Assembly: GCA_030428945.1 (NCBI GenBank) | Contig: JAUIEC010000006.1 | Location: 186,001-250,000, forward strand | Origin: Phycisphaerae bacterium | GTDB lineage: Bacteria > Planctomycetota > Phycisphaerae > UBA1845 > Fen-1342 | Direction of reading: 5' to 3' | DNA length: 64,000 nt | Shown here: in pieces, positions 43,387-50,961 of the stretch | How positions within the stretch are numbered: position 1 is the first letter of the stretch | How the letters are laid out: every line of letters begins with the position of its first letter | The notes under the pieces: generated by a model | Databases searched by the model: none | Told to the model about the DNA's origin: nothing | The model's input: the letters and a program-made list of their open reading frames with translations, nothing else | Program-made: the position numbers and the translations under genes

Positions 43387-43920
43387 CACAGGTGTCCCGC
43401 CTGTGATCTTGTCAGCCGAGGCTCTGTGGCACAGGCGTCTCGCCTGTGATCTTGTCATCCATGGGACCACCGGCGAGACGCCGGTGCCACAAGTCGGTGA
43501 GACCACCACAATTCCATGAGACCACCACAAGTCCGCCTGTGATCTGGTCAGTCGAGGCTTTGTGGCACAAAATCTCGCCTGTGATCTGTCAGCCGAGGCT
43601 TCTGTGGCACAGGCGTCCCGCCTGTGATCTTGTCATCCATGGGACCACCGGCGAGACGCCGGTGCCACAATTCCATGAGACCACATGTCCGTAAGACCAC
43701 CGGCGAGACGCCGGTGCCACAATTCCATGAGACCACAAGTCCGTAGACCACCGGCGAGACGCCGGTGCCACAAGTCGGTGAGACCACCACAATTCCATGA
43801 GACCACCACAAGTCCGCCTGTGATCTGGTCAGTCGAGGCTTTGTGGCACAAGATGGCCTCGCCTGTGATCTGTCAGCCGAGGCTTCTGTGGCACAGGCGT
43901 CCCGCCTGTGATCTTGTCAG
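43387..43920. repeat. Hairpin repeat locus (CACAGGCG and CACCGGCG families)
   Basis: Two perfect-stem hairpin families alternate. Type 1 (cacaggcg-N3-cgcctgtg) is at 43387 (one mismatch), 43430, 43608 and 43892. Type 2 (caccggcg-N3-cgccggtg) is at 43468, 43646, 43698 and 43749. Linkers repeat too (ttgtcatccatgggac, tgagaccacca). A block near 43482-43638 is repeated almost exactly near 43763-43920. It dominates the 790-nt gene-free stretch 43266-44055. Frames through it yield GTGVSPV-like spurious peptides and should not be annotated as genes. Confidence 0.85.
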
Positions 43921-43990
43921 CCGGTGCCACAAGTCCGATTCCGATGGGAGACCAGCCCGCAACGATGGGAATCCAGCCCGCAACGGGCGC

Positions 43991-44028
43991 AAAAAAGAAC
44001 CCCGCCGCCCGGTGAGGGGCGACGGGGT
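43991..44028 (-). terminator. Intrinsic terminator of the PEP-CTERM gene
   Basis: On the minus strand a 10-bp GC-rich stem (ACCCCGTCGC with GCGGCGGGGT, one G-U pair) is followed at once by TTCTTTTTT. It starts 27 nt after the stop codon at 44056. This is a classical Rho-independent terminator and separates the gene from the repeat locus. Confidence 0.85.
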
Positions 44029-44055
44029 GTCGTTTCGTCCTAAGACGCGGGTCGA

Positions 44056-44763
44056 CTAGCGACGACGCGGGATCAGGGCGAGGGCGCCAAGGGCGACCAG
44101 AGCGACGGTGGTCGGCTCCGGAACGGCGGCATGGCGGAAGTTGTGGACGAAGGCACCGGTCGAGGCGCCACCGAAGGTGGTGCTGTTCGAGCCGATGGTG
44201 ACGGCGTCCGGGCTGCTCAGGAAGAACTGGCCCTGCTGGTAGGTGAACAGACGCACGATGCCGCTATCCGGAATCGTGAACGCGCCACCGAGGGTGATGG
44301 TCCAGATGAAGTTGCCGGCCTGCGGCAGGGCAACGCCAAAACCGGTGACCGTGGCGGTACCGGCCGAGTTGAACCAGGTCACGAACATCGTGCCGGCCGA
44401 ACCACCGGTGGTGCCGCCGAACGTGGTCGGGGTACCCGGGGTACCGGCGCCACCGACGAACCCGAATTCCTGCAGCGTGGCCGAGCCGGCGACAGGACCG
44501 CCGTGGGCGGCGTGGGTGTAGTCATCGACACCGAGGGTGCCGCTGGCGGCCGGGAAGGCCAGGTAGCCGCTGGTGCCGGCGTTGATGCTGCTGTAGATGT
44601 CGGTGCCGCCACCCTGGGTCGGGGGGCTGTCCATCGACTCGGCAGTGATCTGAACGTCATTCGAAGTCAGAATCGTCCAGTTCGAACGATCGACCGAAGC
44701 GAGTTCAGCCATGGCCGAGCCGGCCAGGCCAAACGCGGCGGCTACAAAGAGCGCCTTCTTCAT
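44056..44763 (-). CDS. PEP-CTERM sorting-domain protein
   Basis: 235 residues from ATG 44763 with a strong GAGGAGAG ribosome binding site. A signal peptide (MKKALFVAAAFGLAGSAMA) is followed by a Gly/Thr/Ser-rich domain likely to be all-beta. The C-terminus is a textbook PEP-CTERM signal: VPEPTT, a hydrophobic stretch VALVALGALALIP and RRR. Such proteins are processed by exosortase and are often tied to extracellular polysaccharide. No exosortase gene is in the window. The gene is monocistronic, with its own promoter (44979-45007) and terminator. Confidence 0.93.
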   Translation of the reverse strand: MKKALFVAAAFGLAGSAMAELASVDRSNWTILTSNDVQITAESMDSPPTQGGGTDIYSSINAGTSGYLAFPAASGTLGVDDYTHAAHGGPVAGSATLQEFGFVGGAGTPGTPTTFGGTTGGSAGTMFVTWFNSAGTATVTGFGVALPQAGNFIWTITLGGAFTIPDSGIVRLFTYQQGQFFLSSPDAVTIGSNSTTFGGASTGAFVHNFRHAAVPEPTTVALVALGALALIPRRR

Positions 44764-44978
44764 TACTTCTCTCCTCACTGTACTAGTACACACAAAACAA
44801 ACGCGCGCGGTTGGGGAGACCGCAGTTTCGGTAACCAAGTAGAAACGGTCCTCGCCCACAGGCCGCCCAAGGCCCCTCGCACCAATACCTCCTCAAGCTG
44901 GTGCAAGAACGAGCGAGCAACGGAACCGAAAGGGAAGGGCTAGAAATGGAACCCCTTCCACCTCCTGTACGATTGTCG

Positions 44979-45007
44979 ATGCTAGCTACCCTCGAAATCA
45001 GAGTCAA
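44979..45007 (-). promoter_or_regulatory. Probable sigma-70 promoter of the PEP-CTERM gene
   Basis: On the minus strand TTGACT (45007-45002) and TAGCAT (44984-44979) are separated by 17 nt, in the AT-richest part of the gap 44764-45154. The start site would be near 44972, giving a leader of about 210 nt. That leader has an extra GAGGAGGT motif and a run of purine-rich sequence but no recognised riboswitch. Confidence 0.5.
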
Positions 45008-45154
45008 GCGCAATTTTAACACCCGGACGAACCGGCCTGGCGGTAGATAAAAACATTGCTGTAACAGCTTTATGGCCATTCCGGCCGGAGACTGCTTTTC
45101 GGGCCGGAAGCGGTTCCGGGCGGGTTTTGGACCCGGCTGTCCCCTTTCGCCCCC

Positions 45155-45811
45155 TCAGGCCTCCGCCAGCCCCTCCCGAATCGCGAACCGCGCCAGCTCC
45201 ACCCGGTTGTGAATGTCCAGCTTGTCCATCGCGTTCTGCGTATGCCGGTCCACCGTCTTGACCGTCACGTCGATCCGCGACGCGATCTCCTTGTTCGCCA
45301 GACCCCGCGCGATGTAACGCACCACCTCCAGTTCACGCGGCGTCAACTGCGCCGCCCGCGACGACCCCGCCTGTGCCAGTTGCAGCCCCTCCGCGCCCAC
45401 CACGATCCGCGACTGCACGTTCGGCGAGTAGTACGCCAGTCCGCCCGCCGCCGTCCGGATCGCGCCGACGATCACCTCCGGCGATTCGTCCTTGGTCACG
45501 TACCCCGACGCACCCACCTCCAGCGCGTCCTCGATGTAGCGGTCGTGAAAGAACGCGCTCAGGAACAGGATCCGCGTCTGCGGGTGCGCGGCACGAATCT
45601 CCCGGGCGGCCGTGAAGCACAACTGCCCCGGCATGTCGATATCGAGCACCACGATGTCCGGCGAAAGCGCCGCCGCCAGGGCGACCGCGTCCTCGCCCCG
45701 GGCCGCGACGCCGACCACCTCGAGGTCGGCTTCACGCTGCAGACGCTCGCGCAGCATTTCCCGCAGCATCGCGTGATCATCCACCAGCAGCACGCGCGTC
45801 GCGCCACTCAT
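45155..45811 (-). CDS. LuxR/NarL-family response regulator
   Basis: 218 residues. N-terminal receiver domain with the acidic pocket (VLLVDDHAML), phosphoacceptor Asp in DIVVLDIDMPG at about 54, and the KD lysine in YVTKDES; C-terminal LuxR-type HTH (LTPRELEVVRYIARGLANKE, VTVKTVDRHTQNAM). It binds DNA when phosphorylated by its partner kinase, whose gene overlaps by 4 nt (ATGA). Confidence 0.95.
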   Translation of the reverse strand: MSGATRVLLVDDHAMLREMLRERLQREADLEVVGVAARGEDAVALAAALSPDIVVLDIDMPGQLCFTAAREIRAAHPQTRILFLSAFFHDRYIEDALEVGASGYVTKDESPEVIVGAIRTAAGGLAYYSPNVQSRIVVGAEGLQLAQAGSSRAAQLTPRELEVVRYIARGLANKEIASRIDVTVKTVDRHTQNAMDKLDIHNRVELARFAIREGLAEA

Positions 45812-47856
45812 GCCGTCTCCTTTCGCAGCAGATCATGCGCCAGCCTGCCCAGTTCCGGCAGGGCGAACGGCTTGACCAGCACCCTCGTCCGTGGATCGTC
45901 CCCGGTCGGCGGACCCTGCGGACTCCCCGAGATCATCACCACGCCCACGCCGCCCTGGGCCGAGCGGACCGCATCCAGAACCTCGACGCCGCGCCGCCCC
46001 GGCAGGTCCACATCCAGAACCAGCAGGCCGACACTCTCACGCTTCCGCAGGAACGCCTGCAGGACCGCATCCCCGTCCGAGAACTGCTCCACCCGGTGTC
46101 CCAGGCCGGTCAGGAACGTCGCCAGCACCTCACGCGTCGCCCGCTGACTCTCGGCCAGCAGGATCAGCGCGGCCTCCTCGGGCGGCGGCGGGACCGCCAC
46201 CGTCGCGTCGGCCGGCGGAACACCCGGCAGCGTGATCCGGAAGCGGGTGCCCTGTCCGGGCTGCGAGTGCAGCTCGATCCGGCCACCGTGATCGGCGACG
46301 ACTCCGTGCACGATCGCCAGGCCCAGCCCGGTCCCTTTCGTCCGCGGCTTGGTGGTGTAGAACGGTTCGAACGCCCGCAGGCGCTGCTCGGGCGTCATGC
46401 CGTGGCCGGTGTCGGTCACTTCGAGAGTCACCTTCGGATCCTCGGCGTCGGCAGCGGGTCCGGTCAGTCGCAGGTTGAGTGTTCCCCCTGCGGGCATGGC
46501 GTCCCGGGCGTTCAGGGACAGGTTCATCAGGACCTGCTGCATGCCGACCGGGTCGCCGTAGATCCAGGCCCGTTCGGCGCGGTCCAGGTGGACTTCGAGC
46601 TGAATCGTGGCCGGGAGCATCCGCCGCAGCATGCGTTCGGCCCCGGCGACGAGGGTGGCGAGTTCCAGAGGCTGTTTTTCGCTCGGGTTGCGTTGTCCGA
46701 AGGTCAGCAGCGAGCGGGTCAGTCCGCGGGCCTGCTGGATGGCGTCGAAGACTGCGGCACCGGCGCCGTTGGTGTCGCTGCGCAGTGCTGGCAGGCTTTC
46801 GAGATTGGCGGAGATGACCATCAGCAGGTTGTTGAAGTCGTGGGCCATCCCGGCCGAGACGGCGCCCATCGCTTCGAGCCGCTCGGCCCGTTCCAGTTGG
46901 CGGGCGAGGTCGGCCCGTTCGGATTCGATTCGTTCGCGGGCGGCGATCTGGTCGGCGAGCGCCTGGTTCTGCCGCAGCAGTTCGGCCGTCTTGCGGGCGA
47001 CCTGGCGGCGCAGCAGCAGGCTGAATCCGCCGAGCAGGACCAGCAGGGCGGCGGCGCCGAGTCCGCCCGGCAGCACCCAGCCCGGCACGGTCGGTGGTGG
47101 CGCGAACCAGGCTTCGTGAGCCTTGTAGTACAGCGAGGCCGGGTCGTCCTTCAGGGCCCGCAGGTGGCGGTCCAGGGCGGCCAGCAGGTCCGCGTTCCGT
47201 CCGTGCGTCGTGGCGAACAGCGGGGCCGACGGTTGAAACGCGATCGGGGTGGCTCGGAAACCGTGTTCGTTCAGGCTGACGTGTCCGGCCAGGGATTCCA
47301 TCGCGAACGCGTCGATCGTTCCGGCCCGGGCGGCGTTGAACATGCCCTCGTTGGTTTCGAACAGGCGGAAGGACTGCGGCTTGATATCGAGCGTCCGGAT
47401 CAGTTCGTCCAGGCGGGCGGCGAAACGGTCGCCCGCGATTCCGCCGACGCGTCGACGGGCGAGGTCGACAATCGACTCGACGCGGGCGGCCGGGGCGGCG
47501 AACACTTCGCCCCAGGTTGCGAAGGCCGGGACGGTGTTGAAGTCGAAGCGGGCCTGGCGGCCGTCGGTCTTGAGGATCGGGAAGACCAGGTCGATCTCGC
47601 CGGCTTCGAGGCGGTCGAGGCCCTGCTGCCAGGTCCCGTGGACGTATTCGATCTGCCAGTCTTCGCGTGCGGCGATGTGGTTGAGGACATCGACGAGGAA
47701 TCCGCGCGGCTGGCCGTTCTCGGAAAAGGCGATCGGGACCGCGTCGTGCAGGCCGGCCCGGACGGTCCGGGGCGCGGCCATGGCCGGCGCGGCTGCAACG
47801 AGCAGCAGCAACAGGGCGCGTGGCGCGTTTCGCCGTGGGATGCGGATCCGTAGCAT
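45808..47856 (-). CDS. Hybrid sensor histidine kinase with periplasmic SBP3 sensor domain and receiver
   Basis: 682 residues. A signal peptide, then a family 3 solute-binding domain as sensor (about 30-245: RAGLHDAVPIAFSENGQPRG, GEIDLVFPILKTDGR), a membrane segment near 275-297, a coiled coil, the HisKA box with phosphorylated His339 (MAHDFNNLLMVI), the ATPase domain (LMNLSLNARDAM, DTGHGM, GTGLGLAI) and a C-terminal receiver (LLVLDVDLPGRRG). It probably senses an amino acid or similar small molecule. Start ATG 47856 is 6 nt from the divergent start at 47863, an unusually tight arrangement; no clear ribosome binding site is seen. Confidence 0.92.
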   Translation of the reverse strand: MLRIRIPRRNAPRALLLLLVAAAPAMAAPRTVRAGLHDAVPIAFSENGQPRGFLVDVLNHIAAREDWQIEYVHGTWQQGLDRLEAGEIDLVFPILKTDGRQARFDFNTVPAFATWGEVFAAPAARVESIVDLARRRVGGIAGDRFAARLDELIRTLDIKPQSFRLFETNEGMFNAARAGTIDAFAMESLAGHVSLNEHGFRATPIAFQPSAPLFATTHGRNADLLAALDRHLRALKDDPASLYYKAHEAWFAPPPTVPGWVLPGGLGAAALLVLLGGFSLLLRRQVARKTAELLRQNQALADQIAARERIESERADLARQLERAERLEAMGAVSAGMAHDFNNLLMVISANLESLPALRSDTNGAGAAVFDAIQQARGLTRSLLTFGQRNPSEKQPLELATLVAGAERMLRRMLPATIQLEVHLDRAERAWIYGDPVGMQQVLMNLSLNARDAMPAGGTLNLRLTGPAADAEDPKVTLEVTDTGHGMTPEQRLRAFEPFYTTKPRTKGTGLGLAIVHGVVADHGGRIELHSQPGQGTRFRITLPGVPPADATVAVPPPPEEAALILLAESQRATREVLATFLTGLGHRVEQFSDGDAVLQAFLRKRESVGLLVLDVDLPGRRGVEVLDAVRSAQGGVGVVMISGSPQGPPTGDDPRTRVLVKPFALPELGRLAHDLLRKETA

Positions 47857-47862
47857 GGGGAC

Positions 47863-48948
47863 ATGATAGTCGACCAGCCCAGTCCGGCAGGGGAGTGGCC
47901 CGCGGAGGCGCGCGAGGCGTTGGCGGCGTTCGATCCGTCGCTGGCGGAGGCGGGCCTGGTCGAGGTGGGTGACGGGCACATCCATCGCACCTGGCAGGTT
48001 GGCGCGACGCACATGCTGCAGCGGCTGAACGGCGAGGTTTTCCGGCATCCCGAGCGAATCCTCGCCAACGCCGCGGCGCTGACCGCGCACCTGGACCGCT
48101 GCTGTGCGGCTGCCGGCGAGGATCCGGTCATGCGGATCCTGCGGCACCAGTCCACGCGGGAGGGGGCGCGGGCATACCGGGCGGCCGACGGGGCGTTGTG
48201 GCGGCTGATGCCGCGGCTGCCGGGATCAACCCGTGGCCGGGCGACGACCAGCGACGAGATCTACCGGGCGGCCGAGGCGTTCGGGCGGTTCGCCCGGGAC
48301 CTGTCGGGGCTTGACCCGGGAGCGATCGAGCCGACGATTCCGGACTTTCACAACCTGGCGTCGCGGGTCGGTGCCCTGGAAGCGGTCGTCGGCCGGGTGG
48401 CTGGCGGGCGGCTGAGTCGCGTGGCATCGGACCTGGAGGTTCTGCGCCCGATGATTGCCGGTTTCGCGGTGGAACCGGAACCGCCGCCGCAGCGCCTGGT
48501 GCACAACGACGCGAAGCTCAGCAATCTGCTCTGGGTGGACGACCGGGTGCAGGCGGTGATTGACTGGGACACGGTGATGCCGGGTCGCCTGCGGGACGAC
48601 TACGGCGATCTGCTGCGGACGTTCGCGACGAGCGCGGCGGAGGACGAACCGGATCTCGAGCGGGTGGAGGTGCGCTGGGAGCGGGTCGAGGCGGTGACCC
48701 GTGGGTATCTGGCGGGGGTCGGGGACCTGGCGACGCCGGCCGAGCGTGAGAACATGGCCCGGCGGGCGGCGGAGATCACGGTCGAGCAGGCGGTCCGCTT
48801 CCTGACGGACTACCTGGAAGACGACCGCTACTATCGCGTTCGGTTCCCGGAGCACAATCTGGTCCGGGCGCGGAACCAGATGCACCTGGCGGCGGGCCTG
48901 TTGCGCGAGCGGAAGCGGATCCTCGCGCTGGTGCGCCGGGTGTCGTAG
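47863..48948 (+). CDS. APH-family phosphotransferase
   Basis: 361 residues with the aminoglycoside phosphotransferase/choline-kinase-like fold: nucleotide-binding start GDGHIHRTWQVG, catalytic loop RLVHNDAKLSNLLW with the His-Asn-Asp and Asn residues, and metal-binding VIDWDTVMPG. Members phosphorylate small hydroxyl compounds; many are housekeeping kinases for N-acetylhexosamines or homoserine rather than antibiotic resistance enzymes. ATG 47863 lacks an obvious ribosome binding site and is 6 nt from the divergent kinase gene. Resistance function is not implied by the sequence. Confidence 0.85.
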   Translation: MIVDQPSPAGEWPAEAREALAAFDPSLAEAGLVEVGDGHIHRTWQVGATHMLQRLNGEVFRHPERILANAAALTAHLDRCCAAAGEDPVMRILRHQSTREGARAYRAADGALWRLMPRLPGSTRGRATTSDEIYRAAEAFGRFARDLSGLDPGAIEPTIPDFHNLASRVGALEAVVGRVAGGRLSRVASDLEVLRPMIAGFAVEPEPPPQRLVHNDAKLSNLLWVDDRVQAVIDWDTVMPGRLRDDYGDLLRTFATSAAEDEPDLERVEVRWERVEAVTRGYLAGVGDLATPAERENMARRAAEITVEQAVRFLTDYLEDDRYYRVRFPEHNLVRARNQMHLAAGLLRERKRILALVRRVS

Positions 48949-49065
48949 GGACGGTGGCGTGTACAGGCTGTGCGGGTGGCATCGAACGGCGCGAACGGGG
49001 AAGGGGGGAGGAACGCCCGGGGAGGCGGCCTCTGTCGTTCCTTCAGTTTCGGTCTTTTGCCGGGC

Positions 49066-50355
49066 CTAGGCCTGCGCGCCGATCTTCCGCTTCTTCTTGC
49101 CGACGTCGGGGTTCTGGGTGACGCAGGTGCCGAGGATGCCGAGTGATTTGCGGAAGGCTTTCCAGCCGGAGTGGCTGAGGACGGCGGGGTCGGTGCCGAC
49201 TTCGGGGTAGCCCATTTCGGTGGCGGCTTCCTGGACCTTGTCCCAGTTCTGGAACAGTTTGCCCCAGTCGCCCTTGAGGCATTCGTCGACGGCCTGCTTG
49301 GCCTTCATCGGGTACCAGTAGCTGTCGTGGTAGATGACGCTGGCGATGTAGGACCACGGCGCGAGCCAGGTCTTCAGCGACCATTCGATCGGCTTCTTGA
49401 GGCCGCCCCAGTAGATCTGGTGCTGCATGCGGCTGGCGAAGGTCATCTTCTTGAACGGGCCGACGAAGTTCCAGTTCATCTCGGCGGCTTCCTTGTCGCC
49501 GACGATTTCGATCTGGCGCGGATCGGCGCAGCCGAGGCCCATGTCGTGGGCCAGGCGGGTGAACTCGAACAGTTCGCGGTCCATCGGGTCAAAGCCCATC
49601 AGTTTGGCGGCGACGGCGTCGATGGCGACCTGGTCGCTGCTGGCGAGGATGACGTTCTTGTTGTAGGGCGTCATGCAGCGCGGGCCCGGGCCGTCGCCGG
49701 CGAAGGTGCCGTCCATGACGGCGAACACGCCGCGATGGATCTTCTGCTGGATCATCAGCAGGTCGACGAGCGTCTTGTGGATCACCGGGTGGGTCCAGTG
49801 GCGGTGTTCGTTCAGCAGGCCGCCGAAGGCGTTCTTCATCGCGCCGGTGGTGGTCGTGAAGATGTGCGTCTTGACGGTCGGCAGGTGGATGATGTTCTCG
49901 CCGATGAACCGCCTGGGGATCTTGAAGCCCTTGGGATAGACCTCGTTCAGGCAGGTGAATTTGTCGGCCACTTCACTGCCGACGGCTTCGCGAACGTCGA
50001 CCCACTCCTCGCTTTCGTACAGGTGGATGTTGCGCAGGCCGTGCTTGTCGACCACGTTGACCTGCTTGTTCTCCTTCTCGCCGAACTTGGCGTCGATCAC
50101 GACCGTGCGGTTGTGGCAGGCGTGGATCAGGTCCGGGCTGTAGCCGTCGGCCTTCATGGCCCGGATGACGCCTTCCATCTGCCAGGGGGTGGTTGAACTG
50201 GCCGGGAAGAAGAAGTGCCAGGAGATATTGACCTTCAGGGCGGTGTCGGCGTCTTTGGCGACGACATCCTGGTAGCCGGCCAGGTTCATCAGTTCGTGGT
50301 AGTCTTTCAGGACCGTGGCCGGGCTGGTTCGCAGGATGGCGACCTTCGACTTCAT
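49066..50355 (-). CDS. DUF362 domain-containing protein
   Basis: 429 residues from ATG 50355 (MKSKVAIL). Matches DUF362 by LKVNISWHFFFPASSTTPWQ, the conserved region NIIHLPTVKTHIFTTTTGAM followed by KNAFGGLL, and VFAVMDGTFAGDGPGPR plus ILASSDQVAIDAVAAKLMG. The domain is often fused to or next to 4Fe-4S ferredoxin parts; here I see no CxxCxxC cluster. The biochemical role is unknown. Convergent with the phosphotransferase gene (117 nt apart). Confidence 0.85.
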   Translation of the reverse strand: MKSKVAILRTSPATVLKDYHELMNLAGYQDVVAKDADTALKVNISWHFFFPASSTTPWQMEGVIRAMKADGYSPDLIHACHNRTVVIDAKFGEKENKQVNVVDKHGLRNIHLYESEEWVDVREAVGSEVADKFTCLNEVYPKGFKIPRRFIGENIIHLPTVKTHIFTTTTGAMKNAFGGLLNEHRHWTHPVIHKTLVDLLMIQQKIHRGVFAVMDGTFAGDGPGPRCMTPYNKNVILASSDQVAIDAVAAKLMGFDPMDRELFEFTRLAHDMGLGCADPRQIEIVGDKEAAEMNWNFVGPFKKMTFASRMQHQIYWGGLKKPIEWSLKTWLAPWSYIASVIYHDSYWYPMKAKQAVDECLKGDWGKLFQNWDKVQEAATEMGYPEVGTDPAVLSHSGWKAFRKSLGILGTCVTQNPDVGKKKRKIGAQA

Positions 50356-50961
50356 CGACAAAGCTCCCTGGTGAATGCCCAAGCGGTCGGGCCGTTGGTG
50401 GCCGGCTTCCGCGGGGCATGATTGTACTGGCTCACAGCGTGGTCCGCCGCCCGAGCGGGTGCATGGCAGACATTGGTATCGACCATACGTCCGGGCCGGG
50501 CCAGTGGTTCGGCGTCGCCGGCCGGGGGTGGGTGATTATCGGAGTTTGCGGTGCCAGGCGTCTTGTCGGGGGGGAAGGTGGCGCGGGGTCGCCGAGCGCA
50601 GCGCCCGCACGATCGGGCGCGGCACGGATTGCGGGGTGGCGGGCGGATTCGGCCAAATCAGGGGTGTTTGCCTGAATCCGGCACGACGGGTGGTGTGATA
50701 TCATTGAAACTGGGGTGGGGGCGCCCCCGGGGGATCGGTACGCGCAGGCGGCCCGGCGGCCGCGGGCTTGGGGTCTGCGATCGTCATCACCGCCCGCGCC
50801 GTCCGTGGCGGGCGGCGACCGCTCGCACCCCGAAGGCCACCCGGACGCCCCCCCATCGAAACGCCCGCACGGACCTCTTCCGCCTGCTTGCCCTTCCCCC
50901 ACGCCCGCGAAACCGGTATTGCTGCCACGAACGCCCCCGAACCCCGACGGAGGACCCGCCG
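50356..50961. other. Gene-free 606-nt region holding structured element copy D
   Basis: Divergent intergenic region between the DUF362 and S41 peptidase genes. The best feature is element D (50648-50779). Open frames across the rest are Arg/Pro-rich and have no recognisable domain. Promoters for both genes should lie here; a GATATCATTG stretch within element D is AT-rich but has no paired -35 box. Confidence 0.5.
50648..50779 (+). repeat. Roughly 133-nt intergenic element, copy D (plus orientation)
   Basis: Begins ttcggccaaatcaggggtgt, continues with gcctgaatccggc, a CATTGAAAC box, the perfect palindrome gggggcgcccccgggggatcgg and ends ggccgcgggcttggggtctgcg; these blocks align in order with the minus-strand copies at 59443-59577 and 63279-63414. 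It lies 182 nt upstream of the S41 peptidase start. Possibly a structured RNA or 5' leader element; the type is uncertain. Confidence 0.65.

Noticed and set aside
43548..43811. Small frames with repeated CGTGVSPVV-like peptides
   Set aside because: They are translations of the hairpin repeats. The DNA repeat explains the peptide pattern, and there is no ribosome binding site or signal peptide.
43387..43920. Possible CRISPR array
   Set aside because: Repeat spacing is irregular, the units are palindromic hairpins without unique spacers of constant length, and no cas genes are present.
47863..48948. Antibiotic resistance gene (aminoglycoside phosphotransferase)
   Set aside because: The fold matches, but the family is broad and the position beside housekeeping-like genes gives no support for resistance.
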